From Undaria pinnatifida (lineage: Eukaryota > Sar > Phaeophyceae > Laminariales > Alariaceae), in assembly GCA_012845835.1 (NCBI GenBank), contig JABAKD010000008.1:7052775-7116774 (forward strand): DNA of 64,000 bases, given 5' to 3'. A program made the translations under genes and the position numbers. Shown in pieces: positions 56,039-64,000 of this stretch. Numbering within the stretch: position 1 is the first letter of the stretch; each line of letters begins with the position of its first letter. The notes beneath the pieces are model-generated. The model was not told the origin of the DNA. It saw only the letters and a list, made by a program, of their open reading frames with translations, and searched no databases.

Positions 56039-56236
56039 AGCCTACACGGTACCATCCCTTGCCCTCCGATGTGCGGGCTTACCTAGCTGCGCGAGTCAAC
56101 CGAAGAGTGATGGCCACCAACTACCGTGTGGTGGACCGTTACCAGAGCATGGAACAACAACCCTAAATTATTTCGCGTCCAAACAAACCACGGGTTACGC
56201 CGCTTTCGGTTCCCGAAGGTCATAACCCTCTCCTTT
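55970..56236 (-). repeat. YR element terminal (5') repeat, outer copy
   Basis: 267 bp matching 53805-54071. The outer end is TCCTTT, followed by the resumed retroposon flank AGCTCACCACAC. Confidence 0.92.
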
Positions 56237-56620
56237 AGCTCACCACACTTCCGCGTATTTTCATACGCGTCGTGTGTCGATTTAACTCAGTTGCTTTCGC
56301 AGCCCAACGCTAGCTGGCGCACCCTTCGAGTCCCATTGTAGGTATAGCGTAAGCTGTCCCTATCAGTGGTCTTCGTTACAACCCCGGCAGCGCAAGCTGC
56401 CGTTGTATACGTGTGCGTGTGTATGTCGACCCGGCCTGTCCCCTGAGGGTCAATTTCGGTGGAGATAGCCACCCGGAATGTCATCTTTCCGGGTAGTGTG
56501 GGACTTGCGCAAGCTCACCCACTAACAAAACCCCTGGCCATGGGAGATGGCCTTCCGCCGGACTTGGTCCAGTTACGGTCCACCCTACCCATTCGGGCGT
56601 TGGTCCTCGGACATCTATTT
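56237..56620. other. Right flank of the YR insertion: rest of the R7 retroposon
   Basis: 56237-56295 matches 58545-58607 (AGCTCACCACACTTCC, ATACGCGTCGTGTGTCGA, CAGTTGCTTTCG). It then extends further (GCAGCCCAACGC...), so the 58.5 kb copy is 5'-truncated. A 65-codon - strand frame (56484-56287) could be the end of a parent ORF, but I recognise no domain. Confidence 0.5.
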
Positions 56621-56779
56621 TCTCAATTTATTACTTGTTTCCACTATACTGCTCTATCATATGTATGGTAGGCTGTTTATTTTGCTTTAATATCGGGAAG
56701 AGTACGAATACAGACTATTAATATTATTATTAGTTATCTACATGTTGCTCTTAATACAGCATTCGAGAGTTGAAGTCGC

Positions 56780-57065
56780 TACTCCCACCCTTTGTGTGAC
56801 CACGGACTCTAGATTTTTGACAAGAAAGAAGAGTTAATGTATGTGAGAAAAAAACAACAACCCCAAAAAGAATAAAAACGCTGTGGGACACGAACCCACT
56901 GTGTTCCAAATAATTGACACGCTGTTACTCTAATATTTAAATACATGTGTATATCTTCAGGACGTCAGGTGTGAGTTCGACGAATTTCAAGTCAGTACTC
57001 ATATTAGTTTGAATCTGCTTGCTGGTACTTGTACTATGCTATGTGGGTAAAAAAAAATATGGGAG
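56780..57065 (+). repeat. R2 fragment, T-arm-like sequence and R1-subtype copy
   Basis: TGTGACCACGGACT at 56792 is an R2 remnant. On the - strand, 56900-56883 has a perfect T-arm GTGGGTTCGTGTCCCAC. 56950-57065 carries the R1-subtype path (GGACGTCAGGTGTGAGTTCG, CTGGTACTTGTACTATGC, TATGTGGGT). Confidence 0.55.
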
Positions 57066-57189
57066 GGGCAAGCTTGGGAGGGGTCCTTTTCTTTTATACA
57101 CAAATAGTTATCATGGCCGACGCAATTCGTGCCGAGGCTCCGCAAAAAAAAATCAGACGACACCAACAAAAACCACACCCAATGGGGGA

Positions 57190-57265
57190 GAGAACGACTC
57201 AAACGGGGGGATTTGGACCCCGTGTTGAGATACACCGTAAACCCACTGAGCTAATAATAATTAAA
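57190..57265 (-). repeat. tRNA-derived sequence (A and B boxes)
   Basis: The - strand has TAGCTCAGTGGGTTTA (A-box) and GGGGTCCAAATCCCC (T-arm with B-box), about 35 nt apart as in a tRNA. The D stem does not close and the anticodon stem is only 4 bp with a 6 nt loop. It is more likely a tRNA pseudogene or SINE head than a working tRNA. Confidence 0.5.
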
Positions 57266-57483
57266 TGTGCATGCAGCCCCACCTAACTCACACATAGTGG
57301 CTGGGGTGTATATGTAATAAACCTATATTTCCCCCTATATGTTTACTATTAACGAAACGGTACAGCAGCATACCATTTGGTGTACAGCAGTAAGCCTATA
57401 CCATTTGGTTCTGATTGTGACTATATTATGCTCTTCTTCCGTAATAGTAGTAGCTGTACTGCTGTATATTATAAAAATTACAA

Positions 57484-57668
57484 TACACTCCAGCTGTGAG
57501 ATCGAATATGTTGTCCAAACTCATCTTTGCAAGCTGTGTGTGATACTCCGATCGCGCGTATTACGGGTTATGTGTCCATAGGTCGGCGACTCTGTGCGCT
57601 ATCGGAGTATCACACAGCTTGCAAAGATGAGTTTCGACAAAATATTCGATCTCACAGCTGGAGCGTAT
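57484..57668. repeat. Head-to-head R1 copies forming a long hairpin
   Basis: The left arm (57484-57560) and right arm (57598-57668) are inverted R1 copies: CTCCAGCTGTGAGATCGAAT..GCAAGCTGTGTG..ACTCCGAT. The stem is about 70 bp with about five mismatches or indels, and the loop about 38 nt. A transcript would fold into a long double-stranded RNA. Confidence 0.85.
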
Positions 57669-57689
57669 TTTCATATATACTTGAGGAGA

Positions 57690-57800
57690 AACCGGAGGAA
57701 CCTATGTATAATATTACGGATGTAGGGAAAGAAAGCGGTAGAAAAATAAGATGTGGGGAAAGGAAATGGAGAAATGGTGGGCGGAAGGTCATAGATACTA
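57690..57800 (-). repeat. R8 fragment
   Basis: AAGATGTGGGGAAAGGAAAT, GGTGGGCGGAAGGTCAT on + is the reverse of the R8 end seen at 52400-52440. Confidence 0.55.
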
Positions 57801-58435
57801 CTGCTTTATGGAGGTATATTCCTGTGTAGTACCGTTGTGTATGGGGGTATATAAACGCCGACGCCTTGAGTAATGGCGAAGAGACGCATGCGTACGCCTA
57901 AAAAACATGCGCATGAATGCGATCATGATGAGATGATACGAAGAGGAGAGATGAGGTCTATTGTTGGTGCGATTAAACCGGCAAAGTTTCGCATCATCAT
58001 CTATCGACGTCTGCGTATACTACAGAAAAAAAAAAGGTTCTTGTATGTACGTGAGCAGTTTGGTCCTTTATTTATGTTTGCTGTCTGTTTTTTCGTCGCG
58101 TTTTGTGAGTGTGATCTACTTAACGCTGCACATGCACAGAGTGACATGCACTGCTGTCGGATGGTCAGACATAATAACTCAACAGCAGTGATACTAGATA
58201 GAGGATGACAAAATGCAACAAAACATGGGATGTAAAGAGTGCGTTTTAACAAGGAGGGGGCAAGGACAACGAACGGAGCACCGCCGTACATAAAGCTTAA
58301 GAAGAGGCAAGTATAGGCATATTATATAAAAGGGAGTCACGACTGTGTGCATAGGTTTCCTTTTTTTCCCGAGGCATTTTCTTCTTTTGGGAATGTCATG
58401 ACTGATCAAAGGTGAAACTCATACAATACTGCATT
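57800..58435. other. Intergenic, no gene recognised
   Basis: The + frame 57873-58208 (MAKRRMRTPKKHAHECDHDE..) opens with a basic stretch but has no domain and ends without a plausible splice pattern. I do not call it a gene. Confidence 0.4.
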
Positions 58436-58439
58436 GACA

Positions 58440-58860
58440 CTCCATTATAAACAAACAAAACACACTCCTCCAGAGTCTGTGAGATCGGAGATTTCGTCGA
58501 TTTTTTTTTTTTATCCTCCGGCGGATGGGGAAAAATAAAGCTTTAGCTCACCACACTTCCACGTATTTTCATACGCGTCGTGTGTCGACTTAACTCAGTT
58601 GCTTTCGTCGAAACTCATCTTGTGCAAGCTGTGTGAGTTACTCCGATCGTGCGTATGACTGGGTGTGTGTCCTCGTTAGGGATATAGGTCGGCGATTCCC
58701 CTCAGAACTAGCTTTTGTACCAGAGTCAACAACAGGGCGATGTTAATCAATCTGTGCACGGAAACTATAAAACCCGTTTTAGAGGGGGACGAAACCTGAC
58801 GGCTGTGGAATGCATCAGCTTATCCCGTAAGTCCTGTAAGTCGTATAATCGGTGGGGGGG
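58440..58860 (+). repeat. R1 repeat, long copy, interrupted by a retroposon
   Basis: The R1 path runs from CTCCTCCAGAGTCTGTGAGA to GTATAATCGGTGG and then a G-rich tract. It is broken after TTTCGTCGA (58500) by a 102 bp insert and resumes at 58603 with the same 9 bp. Confidence 0.8.
58501..58602 (-). mobile_element. R7 retroposon, 102 bp, with 9 bp target duplication
   Basis: TTTCGTCGA at 58492-58500 and 58603-58611 flanks the insert. On the - strand it ends with CCCCATCCGCCGGAGGAT and an A run, the mark of target-primed retroposition. It is 5'-truncated relative to the copy at 56237-56300. It also provides the empty site of the YR element. Confidence 0.85.
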
Positions 58861-59080
58861 GGGACTTTGTTTTTAAGGGCGGGGGGGAAGCGGGGGGGGA
58901 GCGGGGGGGGAGCAGGGGGGGACGGGGGGGCGGCGGGGGAGGGGGGATGGGGGTGTACTCAGTTTGGCGGAGGCGGGGGGGGGGGGGGGTTCAACATTTT
59001 TAAGTCGCATAAATGTATAGGAGGTTGCTGTACGCGTGATGCTAGGTATAATAGCCGATGGTCGACGGGGGGGGGGGGGG
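58855..59080. repeat. G-rich tract following R1
   Basis: Four G-dominated blocks (58853, 58880-58940, 58972-58990, 59068-59082), with a short R3-like GTGTACTCAGTTTGG between them and GTACGCGTGATGCTAGGT as at 46863 and 47160. Confidence 0.65.
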
Positions 59081-59239
59081 GGTATGTCACACCTGGTATC
59101 TCATATGATTATGATAGATGTCGGTAAATGCGAAGCTCGCTTTTGTCTGTCTAGATCTAATGTTTGGGTATGTATTAGAGGTGCGGCCGATGACCTGGGA
59201 GGATGGATTTCCGACTCGATGATGAGAAACAGGATACTC

Positions 59240-59395
59240 CGTAGCTAAACACAGATGGAAAGATGTGGGGGAGGAAATTGGTAAAGGGTTGGCGGAAGAT
59301 CATGGAAGAGATACGACTACGAGTGCCAGGTACTGCTTTACGGAAGGACATTCGATTTACACAGGAACGGCATCTATCTACTACTATTGCAGCAT
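59240..59395 (-). repeat. R8 repeat copy
   Basis: The - strand carries GATGCCGTTCCTGTGTAAAT, CGAATGTCCTTCCGTAAAGC, and CTTCCGCCAACC..CCCCCACATCTT, collinear with 45060-45200 and 52300-52440. Confidence 0.65.
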
Positions 59396-59797
59396 GCTGC
59401 TGTTGTTGTTGTACGCTATATTCATCATATTCGTCGGAGCTGTAGGTCAAAATTAATTTAAAAAAAAGGGAAAAAAGGTGCATCAATTGATTAGTTGAAG
59501 AAGAGTAAATGCTTCAATGCGCGGCGAGAGATGCGGGGGGACTAGATGGGACACCGTGAGGGGTATATTGTTGGTGTCCAACGAGAATTATGTTGGTGCA
59601 TCTATTTGACCCTATGACCACTATGAAACTGTATGCAATACATATATATATATAGTCTAATATTTACCTGGTGTAGTTTAGTACAAAGGGCGCGAGTATT
59701 CGTGATGACGGAGCTATTGATAGTCGTCGTTGCCACCACGACGGACGCATGCTTGGATGGATGTGTAAGGGTGCTTGCAGCCGCAATCTGGGGCGAT

Positions 59798-59945
59798 AGA
59801 TTGAAAGAAAATATCCGCTCATCATCGAGAGCTGTTGTTGTTGCATTTAAATTTCTGTTTCGTTTGCCTTTTGATCGAAAGAAAATCTCCGTTCGTGATC
59901 GAGAGCTGTTGTTGCTGCTGCTGCTGCTGTACTTTTTGTTCGATT
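59798..59945 (+). repeat. Tandem pair, about 75 bp units
   Basis: GAAAGAAAAT.TCCG.TC and ATCGAGAGCTGTTGTTG occur twice (59800-59868 and 59872-59940). They make a Leu-rich frame without other evidence of coding. Confidence 0.65.
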
Positions 59946-60479
59946 TGCCTTCAGACTTCAAGTGTACATACAGCGCATAGTTCTTTCTAAACGCTAAAAA
60001 AACGACTGACAAAAATGCGCCGAACTAACACCTACCAAACAGCCGGTTTTCTTCATTAGAGAATGGCCAATTTCCGATGAAAATGAACAAAATCTCTCTT
60101 ATTTTGGTACTTGTGCACGAGAGATGTTCCCCTGAGCGAGACATCACATTTACACTCCTCGAAAACACAGCTACTACTCCTGGCAACAACAACAAACCGC
60201 TATCGATCGCACAAAAAAAAAAAAAAGCTCAGTCAGGATCATTGGCAGTCTCGAGAAACTGGTACGATACAAGAAATCGACATTCATTTAGTTGAGAGGC
60301 GGTCCCCCCCGAAACGAAAACAGTAAATTGTTGTAAATAAATCTGTTTTTTTCTTGACTGTGCCAATCAATAATGTCGATCGATGTCGACTGTTTATATA
60401 TTGCGGTCGATAGCTGTTGTTGCCAAAAAACTGCATATTTTAGTACAGAATATGTCTCTCAAAGGAACATATGATACAT

Positions 60480-60845
60480 CCCCCACCCCCCCCCCCAAAA
60501 AAAAAAATCCCGCCCTCCCCTCACCGGTTATACGACTTACCGGATGTACATGATAAACTGATGCATTCCTTCCACAGCCGTCAGATTTTGTCCCCCTCAA
60601 AAACGGCTTTTTTGTAGTTTCCGCGCACAGATTGACTAACACCACTCTGTTGACCCTGGTACAAGCTACAATGTAGTTCTAAGGGGAGTCGCCGACCTAT
60701 ATCTTTAATGAGGGAAAACAGCCAGCAATACGCGCGATCGGAGTATCACACACAACTTGCAAAGACGAGTTTCGACGAAATCTTCGATGACGAAATCTTC
60801 GATCTCACAGCCGGAGGAGTGTATTTTTAGTTTTTTATAATGTAT
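60480..60845 (-). repeat. R1 repeat, long copy
   Basis: Collinear on the - strand with 46105-46420: CTCCGGCTGTGAGATCGAAG through GGCGACTCCCCTTAGAAC to CCGGTAAGTCGTATAACCGG, then a G-rich end (C-rich with A run at 60480-60512 on +). It contains an internal doubling of GACGAAATCTTCGAT. Confidence 0.8.
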
Positions 60846-61149
60846 TTCAAAAAAAATAAAACTTGCATGTTTTTAACCCGTATTTTCTTACCGGAAAAAG
60901 GCAATAATCAATTAGGAAAACCGTCTGTGGCCACCTCTCTGACCGACACAGTCCATTCCCCTAACTCGCTTGCGTGTACTCACTAAAATGTGCACTACTT
61001 CCTCCATATTATACATCAGCATGTATTGTAAACCCCGGCTACCTGATGGCTGGGATCCGCTTTTCAGCCGCCTCCAACCAGTCGCGCGTGTTCTACATTC
61101 AGGGATTCCTCCCGTGAATAATACGTCGGTGACGCCCCCCCTGGCTGGG

Positions 61150-61850
61150 TTCTGCCAGGGTCAACAAAAACGACCCTTTTTATTTACAAGGGCGGTTTCG
61201 CTCCATAACCATTCTGCGCACGGCAACTATCTGGCCTTATGCAAAACCCCGCTGTCATGGAAACTACAGCTGGCGCTTCACTGCTGGGCATGTTGGTTTA
61301 CGCCTGTCTGTGCACAATCTGATTTACTATATATATGTGGCATTTTGGTGTAGCATCTTCGGAGATGCGGGGGAACCTCCATGGTTTCCCGAACGGATAT
61401 AACAAAATAAATAGAGTGGTCCTTAATCCCATGATTAGGGTCACCACGTCAGGGAGGGAGTGGGAAAAGCCCCTGAATGGCACTGCACTTTCCTTCCTTC
61501 TTTTCAGTACTTTAATGTGTATTTTCTACTTCGCTCATCCCAGCCCGATGGCGCTCCGGATTTCGTGACTCCCGTCTCCGCGAGCCAGCCTTTGCCCTTA
61601 ACATCTGGGTTCATCCATCACGCCTAACACGGCTGGAATGCCACGTGCTCTGTTAAGAGTCTTTGCCACTTTGTACCCCCCCCCGCCCCCGCCCCTGCCA
61701 GGGTCAACAAAAACGCCCTTTTTATGTACCTGTACAAGGACGATTTTGGCCCATAACCATTCTGCGCACGGCGACTAGCCATATACAAAAACCCGCTTTC
61801 ACGAAAACAAAATCCGCCGATTTAAGGACTGCTGGGCACCACACGGCTGA
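61150..61850 (+). repeat. Direct repeat pair, about 145 bp each
   Basis: Copies at 61156-61300 and 61697-61850 share CCAGGGTCAACAAAAACG, CCATAACCATTCTGCGCACG and CAAAA.CCCGCT. A related GGTCAACA.GGG appears within R1, so these may be R1-derived. The open frames across them are not conserved with each other beyond the shared DNA. Confidence 0.7.
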
Positions 61851-61888
61851 AATGTATTGTTTAGAGTTTTTGTTATTTTCGTACCCCC

Positions 61889-61925
61889 TCCCCCCCCCCC
61901 CCCCCCCCCCCCCTCCCCCCTCCCC
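61889..61925. repeat. C homopolymer run (about 24 nt)
   Basis: A long C run followed by CTCCCCCCTCCCC. A second C-rich stretch lies at 62041-62060. Confidence 0.85.
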
Positions 61926-62133
61926 TCTCTTTAAACTCTTAAAACTGACCGCACCAGGGGTAAACTTTAAAATATGTAAAACGGTACCACGCTCGCCGTC
62001 AGGTCGGAATTTGAAACAAACCAGCAGTAACAGTGGGTATCCCCCCCGCCCCCCCCCCCCTGACAATTTCACTATGAAATCACCTTACCGTGGAAGACAC
62101 CTTCTAATAAAGGGGTGAGAATTGACCGTGTTA

Positions 62134-62174
62134 GTTGTTGTTGTTGTTGATTGTTGTTGTTGTTGTTGTTGTTG
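62134..62174. repeat. (TTG)n microsatellite
   Basis: About 13 TTG units with one interruption. Confidence 0.9.
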
Positions 62175-62179
62175 ATTTA

Positions 62180-63205
62180 CAAAATATGTTGTTTTTTTAC
62201 AAGAGACGACACACACGATGGACAAAATACTCAAAAGTGTTCTGCACTCCCAACAGCCGCTCTTTAGACTGTGAGCTTCACTACACAACACACAGTTATA
62301 CAAGTATATAAAAAAGAGGTGGCCTCTGTTAGACTAATAATGTTGCCGGTAACCTTTTTGCCACTAGTAAGAAAGATCGCACACTAATTCCAAGCAGTTT
62401 ATTCCCCAAAACGTGAGCGCCATTCCAACGGAGTCAAGGACTCATCCCCGGTAGACGTTGAACTTACTTTTTGGATCAAACGTTCCTGACCGGCTGAGCT
62501 CGCAAAATGTTCAACCATGGGTTTTACCATGATCCAACTTTACCAGCACATCTATTTTAGGACTGTACAATAGCGCATATACCGGTAGTATTGTTGGTCG
62601 GGTTGCGCGGGCGAACGCCTTCGAAGTCATGTTGTTTCGGGCGACATGTTGAGCTCTTTTCTCATCCTGGGAGCCGAGACACTTCTCAGAATCTGCTGCT
62701 GCACGCCCTCTTCCACCGTGGGATGGGTCCAACGTTATTCAAATCCATAACACCCTTGGGTTAAGTGTAACAGGATAACCAACTGCCCACCCCAACTAAG
62801 CCATACCCCACTCTTCTTCCCCACTGGAACGGCGGGTTATTTGCTATTACGCGCATCGACGGGGTCGAAAATCAAGTGTACGGGGTCGGACGTGTCGAAG
62901 TCAAGCGCGTTCTTCCTGTTTCTGGGGACGCAGGGAGAGATCATTTTTCATGTTGTTGATTGACATGGGAAAAATTCCGTTCATATGTTTTATTTTTATT
63001 TTTTCGTAAGAGATGAAACACAGAAGACGGCGAAACTTAATCCTCCAAGGACAAACAAAAACTCTAAAAGGGCATTTGCTTACTTACGTGCTTGCTATCT
63101 ACACGGTACGAGGAGACGAGCACAGCGAACATGGAGCTTCCCATTTTTCTTCGTCAGCCTCGTCCCCCCCCCCCCCTTAGGCACGGCCTCCCGAATGCCC
63201 CCCCC
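62180..63205. other. Intergenic, no gene recognised
   Basis: The - strand frame 62732-62511 ends in a Leu/Val-rich stretch (PTILPVYALLYSPKIDVLVK) that might be a retroelement remnant, but I cannot place it in a family. Nothing else is supported. Confidence 0.4.
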
Positions 63206-63209
63206 CCTC

Positions 63210-63430
63210 ACTACGCAGTAAGAACGGTGCTCCGTCTCGAAAGGGATGCGTGGTCAATGGCCAATAAAGCAAGCAACGAAAAAGAGTGCACGCCCCCCAT
63301 CCCTTTCCGAAGCTGCCTCTGGTCAGTGAAAACCCGATATGCCCTGGCCTGGCATTGTAGGGAGATGCGAGGGTATACTTTGAAGTATGGTCGAACCACT
63401 ACGACCACGCATGAAAGGAGTACATCCCCC
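63210..63430 (+). repeat. R3 repeat pieces
   Basis: CGGTGCTCCGTCTCGAAAGG..GCGTGGTCAATGG (63215-63257) matches 8790-8860 inverted. CTGGTCAGTGAAAACCCGAT..GGCATTGTAGGGA..ACCACGCATGA (63319-63415) matches 11196-11292. A C-rich tract lies beside the first piece (63165-63179). Confidence 0.65.
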
Positions 63431-63674
63431 ACTTTTTTGAGCACGACACATCTTCATACCACCCCAAGTCGAGACGTACTCGGGTGTACGCTTCAAAGAT
63501 CTGCCGCGGATCATGTTATAGACGAGTCTCTACACATCAAGGTTCTGCCAGGGGTCATGTTAGAGGAGCGTAACTCTATCTTAGGCTGCTCCCAGTTCTA
63601 GCCAAACTGCCACCCGTCACCTAAGGTTCTCGTTATCGACGCCCTGCCATCATCGTGGCGACTGTGCCACTTAC

Positions 63675-63932
63675 AAGAATAACAACAACGCAAGCGGTAG
63701 TCATGCCTCCACCAAATAGAAAACCCACGATTCGCGCCAGCAGCGGGGGTGTCGTCGCTGCCGCCGTCGTTGTGGAAAAATGTCGCTCCTTGTTGGTCGT
63801 TCCACCCAGCTGTTGTTGCCGCTGCGATGATACCGCCGTCTTCTTGTGCCAAGTTCGAAACACAGCAGCAGCAGCAGTGCTGACTTTTTTTGCACCAGTT
63901 TTTTTCGCCGGGTAATCGCCGTCAGCTCGCAT
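63675..63932 (-). CDS. Possible first exon of a mitochondrial membrane protein
   Basis: ATG at 63932 (- strand) opens 86 codons. The N-terminus is rich in Lys, Arg, Ser, Thr and Ala (KKTGAKKVSTAAAAVFRTW, RHFSTTTAAA), like a mitochondrial presequence. A hydrophobic span follows (IVGFLFGGGMTTACVVVIL). The span meets a perfect donor, CTT|GTAAGT, at 63675/63674 in phase 0, whereas reading on gives a stop at 63633. The next exon would lie to the left but I could not identify it. Family unknown; a chance ORF remains possible. Confidence 0.28.
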
Positions 63933-64000
63933 GCTTCGTTTTAGCCTCTGGCCATCATTATGAACGCCTGTACCACCACACGACGGTTTCTTCCAGAGAG

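Larger units (their letters stand above)
53411..56233 (-). mobile_element. Tyrosine-recombinase retrotransposon with split direct repeats
   Basis: On the - strand the order is: 5' repeat (56236-55970), RNase H ORF, tyrosine recombinase ORF, copy of the 3' repeat (54299-54072), fused copy of the 5' repeat (54071-53805), 160 bp unique, 3' repeat (53644-53411). This is the A1-ORF-B1A2-B2 layout of PAT/Ngaro-like YR elements. All junctions share CTTT. The empty site at 58534-58560 reads ATAAAGCTTTAGCTC, and the filled ends read ATAAAGCTTT|GTTTG and TCCTTT|AGCTC, so insertion caused no duplication. Reverse transcriptase and Gag are absent, and the RNase H frame begins inside the 5' repeat. It is therefore an internally deleted copy needing helper enzymes. 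Confidence 0.85.

Noticed and set aside
57190-57265. Working tRNA gene
   Set aside because: D stem does not close and the anticodon loop has 6 nt.
60970-62118. Two similar proteins (CQGQQKRPF shared)
   Set aside because: The likeness comes from a direct DNA repeat (61156 and 61697) and the frames diverge at once outside it.

Overview
The window looks like nuclear DNA of a eukaryote with long introns and many repeats. A stramenopile, most likely a brown alga of the Ectocarpus type, is the best inference. This rests on about two spliced genes in 64 kb, kilobase introns with GT..AG ends, a dense mix of mobile elements and dispersed short repeats, and long G or C homopolymer runs. No species marker (rRNA, organelle gene) is present, so the organism call is inference.

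Two host genes can be rebuilt with confidence. On the + strand, 8229-14872 is a three-exon nocturnin-type endonuclease/exonuclease/phosphatase (EEP) family enzyme with all family motifs in order. On the - strand, 42553-37556 is a five-exon gene for a secreted 291-residue protein with a signal peptide, two tandem Kre9/KNH-like (Ig-like) domains and an Asp/Ser-rich tail. A possible mitochondrial membrane-protein exon lies at the right edge (63932-63675, - strand), and a frameshifted NADAR (YbiA/DUF1768) domain lies at 27575-27170 (- strand).

Two large mobile elements are recognisable. The first is a Ty1/copia retrotransposon (18907-25269) with nearly identical 510-512 bp LTRs; its gag-pol is broken by two in-frame stops and two frameshifts. 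The second is a compact tyrosine-recombinase (YR) retrotransposon (53411-56233, - strand) with RNase H and tyrosine recombinase ORFs but no reverse transcriptase. It has split direct repeats laid out as terminal repeat, ORFs, fused internal junction, terminal repeat. A related empty site at 58534-58560 fixes both ends and shows insertion at a shared CTTT with no target duplication. This is the most informative structure in the window.

The rest is gene-poor and built from short repeat families, named here R1-R8 for cross reference. R1 (GTGAGATCGAAGATTTCGTCG type, at least 11 copies, one pair forming a long hairpin at 57484-57668). R2 (CTCCAGAGTGACTGGAG hairpin family, 7 copies). R3 (about 190 bp, with C-rich tail). 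R4 (TTAACCCCTT..AAGGGGTTAA, about 95 bp MITE-like). R5 (terminal inverted repeat TGCTACAATAGAGGT; R4 occurs inside it). R6 (inverted GATAAGGCGGT ends). R7 (retroposons sharing one 3' tail). R8 (about 150 bp, 4 copies). Local arrays add to this: a 1.2 kb field of CCCATGGG-based repeats (32202-33398), a 60 bp satellite (51812-52100), a 9 bp minisatellite (48510-48672), a 36 bp minisatellite (26278-26450) and tandem copies of the 3' end of the Kre9-like gene (37170-37577).
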